Of a stretch of DNA of 64,000 nt, positions 56,776 through 64,000 are shown in pieces (within the stretch, counting starts at the first letter, position 1; each line of letters begins with the position of its first letter). A program made the translations under genes and the position numbers. The stretch is from assembly GCA_002281485.1 (NCBI GenBank), contig NCGF01000015.1, forward strand, positions 18,446 through 82,445, read 5' to 3'. Under the pieces are notes generated by a model. It saw nothing but the letters and a program-made list of their open reading frames with translations, ran no database searches and had not been told where the DNA came from. This DNA is from Sphingomonas sp. 28-66-16 (GTDB lineage Bacteria; Pseudomonadota; Alphaproteobacteria; Sphingomonadales; Sphingomonadaceae).

Positions 56776-57677
56776 CCGCGACAGCGCGCTTCGCCGGGAT
56801 CGAGCTCGGCGGGACCAAGGCGATCGCGATCCTCGCCGACGGACACCGGATCGTCGATCGCCACATGGTCCCCACCACAACCCCCGATCCGACATTGGCG
56901 GCGCTGCGCGCCCGGCTCGCCGACTGGAACTCAACCATGCTATTGACCGGTCTCGGGATCGCCTCGTTCGGCCCGATCCAGCTTGACCCCGCGCATGCCG
57001 ACTTCGGCCAAATTCTCGCCACACCCAAATCCGGCTGGACCGGCGCGAGGGTGGCGGCGACGCTGGCCGACGGGTTGGACTGCCCATGGGCGATCGACAC
57101 CGATGTCAACGGCGCGGCACTGGCGGAACATCGCTGGGGTGCAGGGGTCGGCTGTGACAGCTTGTGCTACGTCACGATCGGCACCGGGCTCGGCGGCGGG
57201 ATATTGATTGGGGGACGCCCCGTTCACGGCGCGCTGCATCCCGAAATCGGCCACCTTCGGCTGCGCCGCGTCGCTGGTGACGCGTTTGATGGCACCTGTC
57301 CGTTTCACCGCGACTGCATCGAAGGGCTGGTAGCGGGCCCCGCGCTCCGCGCCCGTTTCGGCAGGGACCCGGCGTCTGTCGCCGATTCTCATCCGGCCTG
57401 GCAACATGTCGCCGCCGATATCGCCGAATTGTGCGCCGCGATCCTGCTGACGACATCGGCGCAGCGCCTTCTGTTCGGTGGCAGCGTCGCCTTGTCGCGT
57501 CCCTTCCTGCTCCCCTTGATCCGGGCGCGCGTGATCGACCGGATCGGCGGCTATCTGGACTTCGTCGATCGCGGCCGAATGGACGACCTCGTTCGGTTCG
57601 CCGGACTCGGCGATCAAGCCGGGCCACTCGGTGCGATCGCGCTGGCACAATCGGCGTCAGGCCAGGGTCTGTCCTGA
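56772..57677 (+). CDS. ROK-family fructokinase
   Basis: The protein has 301 residues and overlaps the GH68 gene by four bases (ATGA). Phosphate-binding motif FAGIELGGTKAIAI at the N-terminus, catalytic region IDTDVNGAALAEHRWGAG, and ROK segment YVTIGTGLGGGILIGG. The zinc-binding set is HPEIGHLRLRR...GTCPFHRDCIEG, typical of bacterial ROK fructokinases such as Zymomonas Frk. It phosphorylates the fructose released from sucrose, giving fructose 6-phosphate. The next gene converges with an 18-bp gap. Confidence 0.92.
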   Translation: MTATARFAGIELGGTKAIAILADGHRIVDRHMVPTTTPDPTLAALRARLADWNSTMLLTGLGIASFGPIQLDPAHADFGQILATPKSGWTGARVAATLADGLDCPWAIDTDVNGAALAEHRWGAGVGCDSLCYVTIGTGLGGGILIGGRPVHGALHPEIGHLRLRRVAGDAFDGTCPFHRDCIEGLVAGPALRARFGRDPASVADSHPAWQHVAADIAELCAAILLTTSAQRLLFGGSVALSRPFLLPLIRARVIDRIGGYLDFVDRGRMDDLVRFAGLGDQAGPLGAIALAQSASGQGLS

Positions 57678-57695
57678 CGCCGCCTTCAGCCTGGC

Positions 57696-59039
57696 CTATT
57701 TCGCGTCGACCTTGTCGATCAGATCGAGCAGCCCCTCGACGATCGCGGTTTCGGCACAGCCCGGCTTGAGCCGCGACGATACGACCTCGAAGGTGTTGAA
57801 CCCGAAAGCGGCGTCGTTGGGGATATAGCCCGACGGCGCCATCCCGTTGGTGAGCGTCGTCATCATCGTGTGCTTGAACGGCGATTCGCGTTTGAAGCGC
57901 TGCGCGATCATCGTGAACACTTCCCCATCGACCCCGCCGATCACGGTATCGCCAATCTTGAGCAAGCTCAGGCGCAGCGGGACTGGATCGGCATCTTCAT
58001 AGGTGCCGGCGTAACCGGCCCGGCCCTGATCGAGCCGCTTGCGCCCGGGACAGCTTACCGTCTCCTGCGCCCCGGCAATCCGTGCCACCGTCACCGGCCG
58101 CTCGAGGTTGGCGCGGGCAACGTGCAGCACCTCCTCGCCCAGCATCTGCCCCATCGACAGGATCATCTGCTTTTGCTGGTTCATCAGCTTCACGACCTGC
58201 GGGTTCTTGCGGTCCATGCCCGTCCCGCCGGGCGGCATCGCGTTGCTGATATCCTCGCCGCGCTTGGCATAATCGGCGATGCGGATCGCGCGCAAATCAT
58301 AGGTCTGCTGGAAGAAGATCGGGTTCTGGTCGCCGGCCGCACCGTTCGAATAGACCGCGACCGCATCATTGCCGAGCGAATCCTCGATATAGTTGGAGGT
58401 CGCGCCGGGCAGATCGGCGCTGACCAGGTCGAGGTTGCCGGTCAGAACGGCATGGACGCCGTAATTATAATAGACCGCGATCGGAGCGCCGGCGAGCGTA
58501 TCGAAGCGCACCACCGCGACCGTCTTGTCGGACGGCCCGTCATAATTGGGGCCCTCCCACCAGCGATGCGTCTGCGGATCGATGATGTTGCGATTGACGT
58601 TGATGTACGAGACGCCGGTACCATAAGCCATCCTTGCGGGCTGCAGCGCCGATGCGGCCTTGCGCACCGCGTCGAAGATCTGCCGTTCGTACGCCTCGCC
58701 GCGCAGCCAGGGCGCGCTATGCGTATGCGTCGCGGTCAGCAGGAACTGCTTCACCGGGATATGCAGCTCGCGTTCGGCTTGCGCGCTGACATGCTCCCAG
58801 GTTTCGGTCATGATCGCGCCGGCATCGACCGTGACCATCGCCGCCCGCGTGGCGCCGTCTTCGATTACGATAGCGCGCACGTTGAGCGGGTCGAGCACGC
58901 CCAGCATCGACTTCGGCAAATCCTTGACGGCGGGCGTGATATCGACCTTCGCCGCCCCGACCTTCAGCGATTGCGCCGCAGCCGGTGCGGCGGCGCATGC
59001 CAGGCTGATGCCCATAATGATATGAAGCTGAATTTTCAT
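57696..59039 (-). CDS. Secreted neutral-ceramidase-family hydrolase
   Basis: The protein has 447 residues with a Sec signal (about 1-22, ending AAPAAAQ). It matches the N-terminal domain of neutral/alkaline ceramidases: GAAKVDITPAV, NVRAIVIEDGATRAAMVTVDAG, the zinc-site region LLTATHTHSAPW, NYGVHAVLTGNLDLVSADLPG, and SNGAAGDQNP. The C-terminal immunoglobulin-like domain of true ceramidases is missing. The family cleaves amide or similar acyl bonds using zinc. In this regulon it may act on an acyl group of the substrate. Its promoter region shares the operators at 59174 and 59367 with the divergent TonB receptor gene. Confidence 0.85.
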   Translation of the reverse strand: MKIQLHIIMGISLACAAAPAAAQSLKVGAAKVDITPAVKDLPKSMLGVLDPLNVRAIVIEDGATRAAMVTVDAGAIMTETWEHVSAQAERELHIPVKQFLLTATHTHSAPWLRGEAYERQIFDAVRKAASALQPARMAYGTGVSYINVNRNIIDPQTHRWWEGPNYDGPSDKTVAVVRFDTLAGAPIAVYYNYGVHAVLTGNLDLVSADLPGATSNYIEDSLGNDAVAVYSNGAAGDQNPIFFQQTYDLRAIRIADYAKRGEDISNAMPPGGTGMDRKNPQVVKLMNQQKQMILSMGQMLGEEVLHVARANLERPVTVARIAGAQETVSCPGRKRLDQGRAGYAGTYEDADPVPLRLSLLKIGDTVIGGVDGEVFTMIAQRFKRESPFKHTMMTTLTNGMAPSGYIPNDAAFGFNTFEVVSSRLKPGCAETAIVEGLLDLIDKVDAK

Positions 59040-59173
59040 CGCCTTCTCCTAGCTGGTCGGGGCTCTCACGGTTCGAAAGAAGGCACCCACGGGTTCGCCC
59101 CTGGATCCGGCACGATCATTCGTCCTGAAACACCTCTAGTCTCTCTCGCGCCACCTGAAGCAGCGTCATTCTT

Positions 59174-59185
59174 GCAATCGATTGT
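59174..59185. promoter_or_regulatory. LacI-type operator upstream of the ceramidase-family gene
   Basis: GCAATCGATTGT, 134 bases before the start of the minus-strand ceramidase-family gene. Confidence 0.75.
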
Positions 59186-59366
59186 TAGTCGATGACCCGG
59201 GAAGTTGGCAAGCGTAATTGCAGGGCATCGCCAATCGCCGCGCCCGGCGTTGGCGATTCAAGGTTTATTTCGATTCCGCCCGAACGCGCGATCAAATTTC
59301 TCCGGCTTTCGAGGCCTGTTCCCGTGATCGACATCTTGTCGAGCGGATTACGCCATGATAGTCGGT

Positions 59367-59378
59367 GCAACCGATTGC
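59367..59378. promoter_or_regulatory. LacI-type operator upstream of the second TonB receptor
   Basis: GCAACCGATTGC, a palindrome with one changed pair, 33 bases before the receptor start. Confidence 0.65.
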
Positions 59379-59411
59379 AAAGAACAGTCGCTTTCAAGGA
59401 GGGGAAAAGCC

Positions 59412-61649
59412 ATGATCGAGCATCTTCATCCCGCGCGCCGCAGCATCGCCGGCGCCAGCCCAGCGCAGGGCGGGCACCGCACCGTGACGCGGCCGCTCAT
59501 TCGCTGCGGCGTCTCGCTCGGCGCCTGCGTCGCGGCCATGGCCGCCCCGCCGGCCTTGGCGCAAGTGGCGACACAGGCCAATGCCGATGCAGCGCAAGCA
59601 GCTAGCGAAGCGCCCGCATCGGGCGTCGAGGACATCGTCGTCACCGCCAGCAAGACCGGCGCCGAACGGCTCAATCGTGTCCCGCAGGCGATCCAGGCGT
59701 TTACCGGCGCGACCCTCAAGGAGCGCAACATCCGCGATGGCGCCGATCTGATACAGCTCATCCCGGGGGCGGCGCAGACGCAAGAGATCGGTGCCGGGTA
59801 TCGGATTTATTCGTTCCGCGGCTCGGGCGCCGGCGGGCCGATCGGCGACGGTCTGGTCGGTTATTATCTCGACGACACCCCCTTTGGCGTGCCCAACAAC
59901 CAAAGCGCCCCGCCGATCAACTATTTCGACCTCGACCGTGTCGAAGTGCTGCGCGGCCCTCAGGGAACGCTCTATGGCCAGGGATCGGCGGCCGGCACGA
60001 TCATCTACCACACCAAGAACCCCGATCTGGAAAAGGTCACCGAAGCGGGCGACGTGGAAATCTCGACCACGCGCGATGCCGGCAAGATCAATTACCGCGC
60101 GGCTGCGGCGCTCTCGATTCCGCTGGCGACCGACACGCTCGCGCTGCGCATCAGCGGCGGCTATGATTACCGGGCGGGCACCGCCGACATCTATGCCGGC
60201 GCACCCACCGGCACGCCGCGCGAGCGCAATGCCAACGACGTGGTGTCGAAGGACATTCAGGCCGTGCTGCTGTGGAAGCCCGACGCGCTCACCACGGTGC
60301 GGCTGCGCGCCTGGTATTTCAGCACCGACCAGAATTACCTGAACGTCATCAATTCGCTCAACCCGCCCTATGCGTCGTTCCAGGGCAACGTCGTTGGCTA
60401 TGATCGCCGCCGCGCCGAATATTTCTCGGGTACGATCACCCGCGAAATCGGGAAGTTCACGCTGACCAATGCCACGTCCTATCAGAAATCGCTCCCCGGC
60501 GGCTTTCAGGTCGGCCTGAACCTCGGCGCGCCGCTCGGGATCGGCATCCTCAACAATGGCGGCAATGCCCAGAATTTCGTCAACGAGCTTCGGCTCGCGA
60601 CCTCGGGGATCGGGCCGTTCCACGGCGTCGCCGGCGTGTTCTATCAAAACGCGAGGGGACTCTACACCTTCGACATCAACTTCCCCACGCTCGCGATCAG
60701 CGGCAATACGGTCACCAAGACCGAGAACGTCGCGCTCTTTGCGGAGGCGAGCTATGCGCTGTTCGGCGGCAAGCTCGTTCCGCTGGTCGGCCTGCGCTAT
60801 TTCAACGACACGCGGAAATCGGATTCGCTGTCGAACGGCACGCGGGTGCAGAGCAACGCCAATCCCGACGCGCTGACCTGGCGTGCCAATCTGGCTTACT
60901 ATCCGAGCAAGGACTGGCTGATCTTCTTCAACGCCGGCACCGGCTTCCGCAGCGGCATCCTCCAGTCCAAGGCGCAAGCCGATGCCGTGATTGCCGACGG
61001 TGTTCCCAGCGCCCTTTCGCTCACGCCCGACAAGCTGCGCAATCTCGAGCTCGGTGCGAAGGGAACGCTTTTCGATGGTGCGATCCGGCTCGCCGTCAGC
61101 GTTTATGACATCCAATACTCGAATATTCAGAGCGCCTTCAACACGTCGATCGGTCTTGCGGCGTTCGCCAATCTTGGCGATGGCCGGTCGCGCGGCGTCG
61201 ATATCGAGGCGACCTGGCGGACACCGGCCAAGGGCCTCGTGCTGTCGGTGGTCGGCAACGTGAACGATTCGAAGTTCACGCGTGTCCTGCCCGCCTTCGG
61301 CACCGCCAATCCACGCATCGGCAATGGTCAGCGCCTGCTCAACACGCCGCCCTTCAATTGGCGTGGCGATGCAAGCTACGATCATGATTTCGGCGGCATC
61401 GATGTGTTCGCTACCGGCTCGGTCACCGCGATCGGTCGCGCGCGCAACGGCGATGCCACGGTCGACACGCTCAACCCCTACCAGCTCTATAACATGAGCG
61501 CCGGAGTACGATTCGATCGGTACGAGGTCCGGCTGTTCGCCGACAATCTGTCCGACTATCGCGGCCCGACCTCGGCCAACGGCCCGACATTGCTCGCTGG
61601 TCCGCGCCCGCGCACGATCGGCATCACCTTCCGCCTCAACGCCAAGTAA
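59412..61649 (+). CDS. TonB-dependent receptor, LacI-regulon member 2
   Basis: The protein has 745 residues from ATG 59412 (AGGAGGGGAAAAGCC upstream). An extended N-region precedes the signal core (LIRCGVSLGACVAAMAAPPALAQ). TonB box-like DIVVTASKT, plug (VPQAIQAFTGATLKERNI ... FDLDRVEVLRGPQGTLYGQGS) and barrel ending RTIGITFRLNAK follow. It is paralogous to the receptor at 50808 over its whole length. Two receptors in one regulon suggest related but different ligands, for example differently acylated sugars. Confidence 0.93.
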   Translation: MIEHLHPARRSIAGASPAQGGHRTVTRPLIRCGVSLGACVAAMAAPPALAQVATQANADAAQAASEAPASGVEDIVVTASKTGAERLNRVPQAIQAFTGATLKERNIRDGADLIQLIPGAAQTQEIGAGYRIYSFRGSGAGGPIGDGLVGYYLDDTPFGVPNNQSAPPINYFDLDRVEVLRGPQGTLYGQGSAAGTIIYHTKNPDLEKVTEAGDVEISTTRDAGKINYRAAAALSIPLATDTLALRISGGYDYRAGTADIYAGAPTGTPRERNANDVVSKDIQAVLLWKPDALTTVRLRAWYFSTDQNYLNVINSLNPPYASFQGNVVGYDRRRAEYFSGTITREIGKFTLTNATSYQKSLPGGFQVGLNLGAPLGIGILNNGGNAQNFVNELRLATSGIGPFHGVAGVFYQNARGLYTFDINFPTLAISGNTVTKTENVALFAEASYALFGGKLVPLVGLRYFNDTRKSDSLSNGTRVQSNANPDALTWRANLAYYPSKDWLIFFNAGTGFRSGILQSKAQADAVIADGVPSALSLTPDKLRNLELGAKGTLFDGAIRLAVSVYDIQYSNIQSAFNTSIGLAAFANLGDGRSRGVDIEATWRTPAKGLVLSVVGNVNDSKFTRVLPAFGTANPRIGNGQRLLNTPPFNWRGDASYDHDFGGIDVFATGSVTAIGRARNGDATVDTLNPYQLYNMSAGVRFDRYEVRLFADNLSDYRGPTSANGPTLLAGPRPRTIGITFRLNAK

Positions 61650-61655
61650 CCCAGC

Positions 61656-61693
61656 GATGACGGTGCGCCCAAGCGCATGGGTACACCGTCATC
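61656..61693 (+). terminator. Stem-loop after the second TonB receptor
   Basis: GATGACGGTG and CACCGTCATC form a perfect 10-bp stem, with an inner GCCCA/TGGG pairing, 7 bases after the stop codon. No T run, so a Rho-independent mechanism is uncertain. Confidence 0.55.
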
Positions 61694-61811
61694 CGAAGTC
61701 GTCCCGGAGGGCCGCATCCCGGGCAGCCCGCTGTTCGCAGCCACCACGAAAAACCCGCTCTGCCGCCGGTCATTCGATGTCGGAACCTCTACGGGGCTCG
61801 ATTTGACGAGT

Positions 61812-61870
61812 GTGGTGCCCCATAGGGAACAAAACTGGGCACTCACATTATTGGGTAATTTCCGTCAGTC
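61812..61870. repeat. Conserved noncoding tail of toxin-immunity cassette, copy 1
   Basis: This segment (GTGGTGCCCCATAGGGAAC...) closely resembles 63485-63543. It lies 73 bases beyond the stop of the first immunity gene; the other copy has the same position relative to the second. It is part of the duplicated unit. Confidence 0.8.
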
Positions 61871-61942
61871 GCGGCTGACGTGAAGGTATCGGCCATTGGT
61901 TTGCGACTCCCTCAAACCGCGCCCCGCTGGCATTGCCGGTCT

Positions 61943-62254
61943 TCAGTCCCGCGAGTCGCGCAAGGCCTCCAACTCGGCTAGCCTGACAGGATCATCTGCT
62001 GCCAACGCCTCTTCAAGGTAGAAGCTATGGGCAATGTTTCGCACCACCTCTTTCGCATCGCCGCTATACTCTTCGGCGATCACCGCAAAGGCGTCGACTA
62101 ATTCTCGAAGAAATCCTTTGTCCATTTCCTCAAGCTGGCCGGCCAAGGCCTCCATCATCGTCACTGCCGTATCGAGGTTCAGCTCATCCTCATCCGTCAG
62201 TTCAAGAAAGACAACATAATCTGCAATGATGTGCGCAACTTGCTTCGCGATCAT
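61943..62254 (-). CDS. Probable immunity protein, cassette 1
   Basis: This is a 103-residue, strongly acidic, predicted all-helical protein. It is paralogous to the protein at 63613: both share LTDED, DKGFLREL.DAFAVIA.EYSG, FYLEEALA.DDPVRLAELEA. Its start overlaps the stop of the toxin-like gene (ATGA at 62251-62254), the order toxin then immunity that is usual in polymorphic toxin systems. Small acidic helical proteins often neutralise nuclease toxins by binding the basic active face. The immunity role is inferred from gene order and duplication, not from a recognised family. Confidence 0.7.
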   Translation of the reverse strand: MIAKQVAHIIADYVVFLELTDEDELNLDTAVTMMEALAGQLEEMDKGFLRELVDAFAVIAEEYSGDAKEVVRNIAHSFYLEEALAADDPVRLAELEALRDSRD

Positions 62255-63348
62255 GGTTTTACCACCCTCACTCTTATGTTCTTGACTTTCATTTTCCTGA
62301 GTAGCTTGAGAGCCTTGATCTTCTGCGCCCCATTAGGAACTTCCCAAATGCCTATTAGGTGATTTTGTGCCAACGCCTCACCTTGCCGCAAGACCTGAGC
62401 CCGTGCATTTGGCGCATCCACCACTTTCCATTTTCGGTCGATGGGGTATCTGCCTTTGTGTCCGTCGAATTTCACGGATCTCTTAGATCCGTCTGGCGAC
62501 GCTCGCATTAACGTAGGCGCTTGGCCAGCTCGCGCACCGGGCGCTGTGTCATTGTAGATCTTCCATGGCTTGTTGGACACCAGAGTCTCTCTCACCCAGC
62601 CGATATCCGGCGGAGGAGACGGAACTGGAGCAGGCGTTGCGAACCGAGGGCGGCGCAATTTGGAAAACTTTGCGAGCGCTGACCCCGGCGCGGCCGCCAG
62701 CATCAAATTGCCAGCAACAGTTCCGGTCGCACGACCGATATCGCGCGGGGAAGCATCGGCAATCGCATCTGCCGCACGTGAGACTTGAATTTTGGCTGGT
62801 ATATCCTCGGCAGCTATCGCTGTATCGATCATGCTGGCGATGCTGCGACCGGCATTGCCAAGGGTAGTGAACGGGCTCGTCGTCAAGGCGTCATATGCGC
62901 CCGCAACCGTTGCTTTCATCACCTCATATCCCCCTTCACCGGCACCTGCGATGAACTCGGCAACTGGATTTGGGAAATCGTCACGTCGCGCGACGGCGGG
63001 CATCGACTGCGGCTGGACCGTCGCGGGAGAAGGCGGGTTCCTATTGAGCTGCCCCGCTTGCCCGGCGGGCGGCGCTGCTGCGCTCGGGCGCACAGTGATG
63101 CGAGGCTGGCGTGGCTTCTGGCGATTGATAACCCCCAGGTTACGTCCGGTGGCCCTACCGCTCGGCCCGGCCCCACCTGTGCCATAATGACGCCCTGAGC
63201 CGGCAAAGGTAAAGCGGCCATCCAACGGGTCGTGCCAAGGGTTGAATTTGCGTTCGATACCGTTGGTAGTTGAAATCTGGGGCAACCTGCCTGTGCGCAG
63301 CCAAATAGTAAAGGCGCGCCGCCGCTCGCTATCGGAGATCTGAATCAT
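62251..63348 (-). CDS. Putative polymorphic toxin with REase-like C-terminus
   Basis: The protein has 365 residues with GAGGGG before ATG 63348. N-terminal part (1-60): SERRRAFTIWLRTGRLP and KFNPWHDPLDGRFTFAGSGR, a module like those on phage-associated or secreted toxins. The middle (about 60-245) is Pro/Ala-rich with a helical segment (ATVAGAYDALTTSPF). The basic C-terminal domain (250-365) carries SVKFDGHKGRYPIDRKWKV; D295 and D304-x-K306 fit a PD-(D/E)xK nuclease motif. It has no signal peptide, so the export route is unknown. Composition is less GC-rich than the genome. It is coupled to the immunity-like gene and lies in a tandem array. Confidence 0.65.
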   Translation of the reverse strand: MIQISDSERRRAFTIWLRTGRLPQISTTNGIERKFNPWHDPLDGRFTFAGSGRHYGTGGAGPSGRATGRNLGVINRQKPRQPRITVRPSAAAPPAGQAGQLNRNPPSPATVQPQSMPAVARRDDFPNPVAEFIAGAGEGGYEVMKATVAGAYDALTTSPFTTLGNAGRSIASMIDTAIAAEDIPAKIQVSRAADAIADASPRDIGRATGTVAGNLMLAAAPGSALAKFSKLRRPRFATPAPVPSPPPDIGWVRETLVSNKPWKIYNDTAPGARAGQAPTLMRASPDGSKRSVKFDGHKGRYPIDRKWKVVDAPNARAQVLRQGEALAQNHLIGIWEVPNGAQKIKALKLLRKMKVKNIRVRVVKP

Positions 63349-63484
63349 GCCGCCCCTCGCTGCTCAATGCGGCGAGAACATATCAGCAACATTCTCCAAC
63401 AAGTCAAGCGAAGAATGCCCGACCCCTTCGCCTAGCACGGCCCCAGTCCCCGGCTTTGTCCTCTAAGGGTCTGATTTCAGGAAT

Positions 63485-63543
63485 ATGGTGCCCTATAGGG
63501 GACAAAGATGGGCACTCAGATCACTGGAGAATTTCTGCAGGTC
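63485..63543. repeat. Conserved noncoding tail of toxin-immunity cassette, copy 2
   Basis: ATGGTGCCCTATAGGGGAC and the following 40 bases match 61812-61870 with substitutions and no evident gaps. It lies 70 bases beyond the stop of the second immunity gene, at an offset of 1673 bases from copy 1. Confidence 0.8.
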
Positions 63544-63612
63544 GCCCATAATGTCGAAAAATTGCACGTCGGCGTGCATTGCACTGCAGCGCAAGACATC
63601 GAACCGCAGCGC

Positions 63613-63927
63613 TCAATCTTCGCGCGCCTCGCGTATCGCCTCCAACTCGGCCAACCTGACCGGGTCGTCGACCGCCAACGCCTCCTCAAGATAGAAGTGA
63701 TAGGCCATGTTGTGCACTAATCGTTGTGCTTCGCCGCTATATTCCGGAGCAATAACGGCGAAGGCATCGATGAGCTCACGAAGAAAACCCTTGTCCAGCG
63801 CCTGCAGGTCTGTGCCCAACAGCTCCATCATTTCCACAGCTTCGTCGGGATCAATTAAATCTTCATCAGTCAGGTCTAAAAACAGCGAAAAGTTGGCGAT
63901 AATGCGTGCAATTTGCAGGGAAATCAT
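63613..63927 (-). CDS. Probable immunity protein, cassette 2
   Basis: This 104-residue acidic helical protein is a paralogue of the one at 61943. The C-terminal half is most alike (DKGFLREL, DAFAVIA.EYSG, HFYLEEALA.DDPVRLAELEA), while the N-terminal half differs more, as expected if that part decides toxin specificity. The start overlaps the stop of the next toxin fragment (ATGA), repeating the arrangement of cassette 1. Confidence 0.7.
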   Translation of the reverse strand: MISLQIARIIANFSLFLDLTDEDLIDPDEAVEMMELLGTDLQALDKGFLRELIDAFAVIAPEYSGEAQRLVHNMAYHFYLEEALAVDDPVRLAELEAIREARED

Positions 63928-64000
63928 GGCTTGACGATCCTGACTTTTATGTTTCTTACGTTCAATTTTCGAAATAACCCCAATGCCTTGTCCTTTTGGA
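63924..64000 (-). CDS. C-terminal end of a second toxin-like protein (partial)
   Basis: Only the last 24 codons lie inside the window: QKDKALGLFRKLNVRNIKVR then IVKP. They align with the C-terminus of the first toxin (AQKIKALKLLRKMKVKNIRV then RVVKP), so this is a homologous toxin domain. The rest, including any N-terminal delivery region, is outside the window. Confidence 0.7.
   Translation of the reverse strand, partial: QKDKALGLFRKLNVRNIKVRIVKP

Larger units (their letters stand above)
59040..59411. other. 372-bp divergent control region
   Basis: It holds two operator-like palindromes (59174-59185 and 59367-59378), 193 bases apart, between the ceramidase-family gene and the second TonB receptor gene. 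No coding sequence is supported. Confidence 0.65.

Overview
The window is GC-rich chromosomal DNA from an alphaproteobacterium, most probably a Sphingomonas-like member of the Sphingomonadales. The evidence is a full-length CtrA with a CtrA box and GANTC sites in front of it, three large TonB-dependent receptors, a DUF3297 protein, and a GH68 sucrase without signal peptide next to a ROK fructokinase, an arrangement reminiscent of Zymomonas. No rRNA or tRNA gene, CRISPR array or insertion sequence was recognised.

Region 1 (1-10.8 kb) is mostly core genome: the end of a LysR regulator, ctrA, pyrC, ligA, an Oar-like TonB receptor, an HD-fold protein with a diiron-oxygenase-like ligand pattern, and a LytS/LytTR two-component pair. 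Region 2 (10.8-13 kb) looks like a small island: a large palindromic intergenic repeat and an AlbA_2-GNAT fusion of lower GC. Region 3 (13-34 kb) mixes housekeeping and accessory genes: a PEP mutase/ICL-family protein, DUF3297, EVE, katG, typA, a vapBC pair whose toxin carries a 15-bp tandem duplication at its active site, a BASS-type transporter, telA with a membrane partner, a sulfatase, a FrnE-like DsbA protein, the ubiA-pmbA-IMPase cluster, and an aberrant seryl-tRNA synthetase.

Region 4 (34-43 kb) is a tightly overlapping three-gene operon on the minus strand: a CHAT-domain (caspase-like) protein, a filamentous-haemagglutinin-type TpsA exoprotein and its TpsB/ShlB transporter. A phospholipase D-family gene diverges from it.

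Region 5 (43-61.7 kb) is the most striking part. It is a catabolic regulon built around one LacI-type regulator. Eight copies of a palindrome (GCAATCGATTGC and close variants) lie in front of nearly every transcription unit. The genes encode two TonB receptors, an MFS permease, a GH68 sucrose-cleaving enzyme, a fructokinase, four predicted exported esterases of three folds (type B carboxylesterase, SGNH, two alpha/beta hydrolases), a secreted neutral-ceramidase-family hydrolase, and a DUF485-ActP short-chain carboxylate symporter. My reading, an inference, is uptake and dismantling of acylated sucrose (sucrose esters or plant acylsugars): esterases outside the cytoplasm release short acyl chains for ActP, and the freed sucrose is split by GH68 and fed to fructokinase.

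Region 6 (61.7-64 kb) is a tandem array of toxin-immunity cassettes. One complete cassette has a 365-residue protein with a REase-like C-terminus and an acidic 103-residue partner. A second, diverged copy of the partner and the end of a second toxin run off the window. The cassettes repeat with a period of about 1.67 kb, and a conserved noncoding tail is copied with them.
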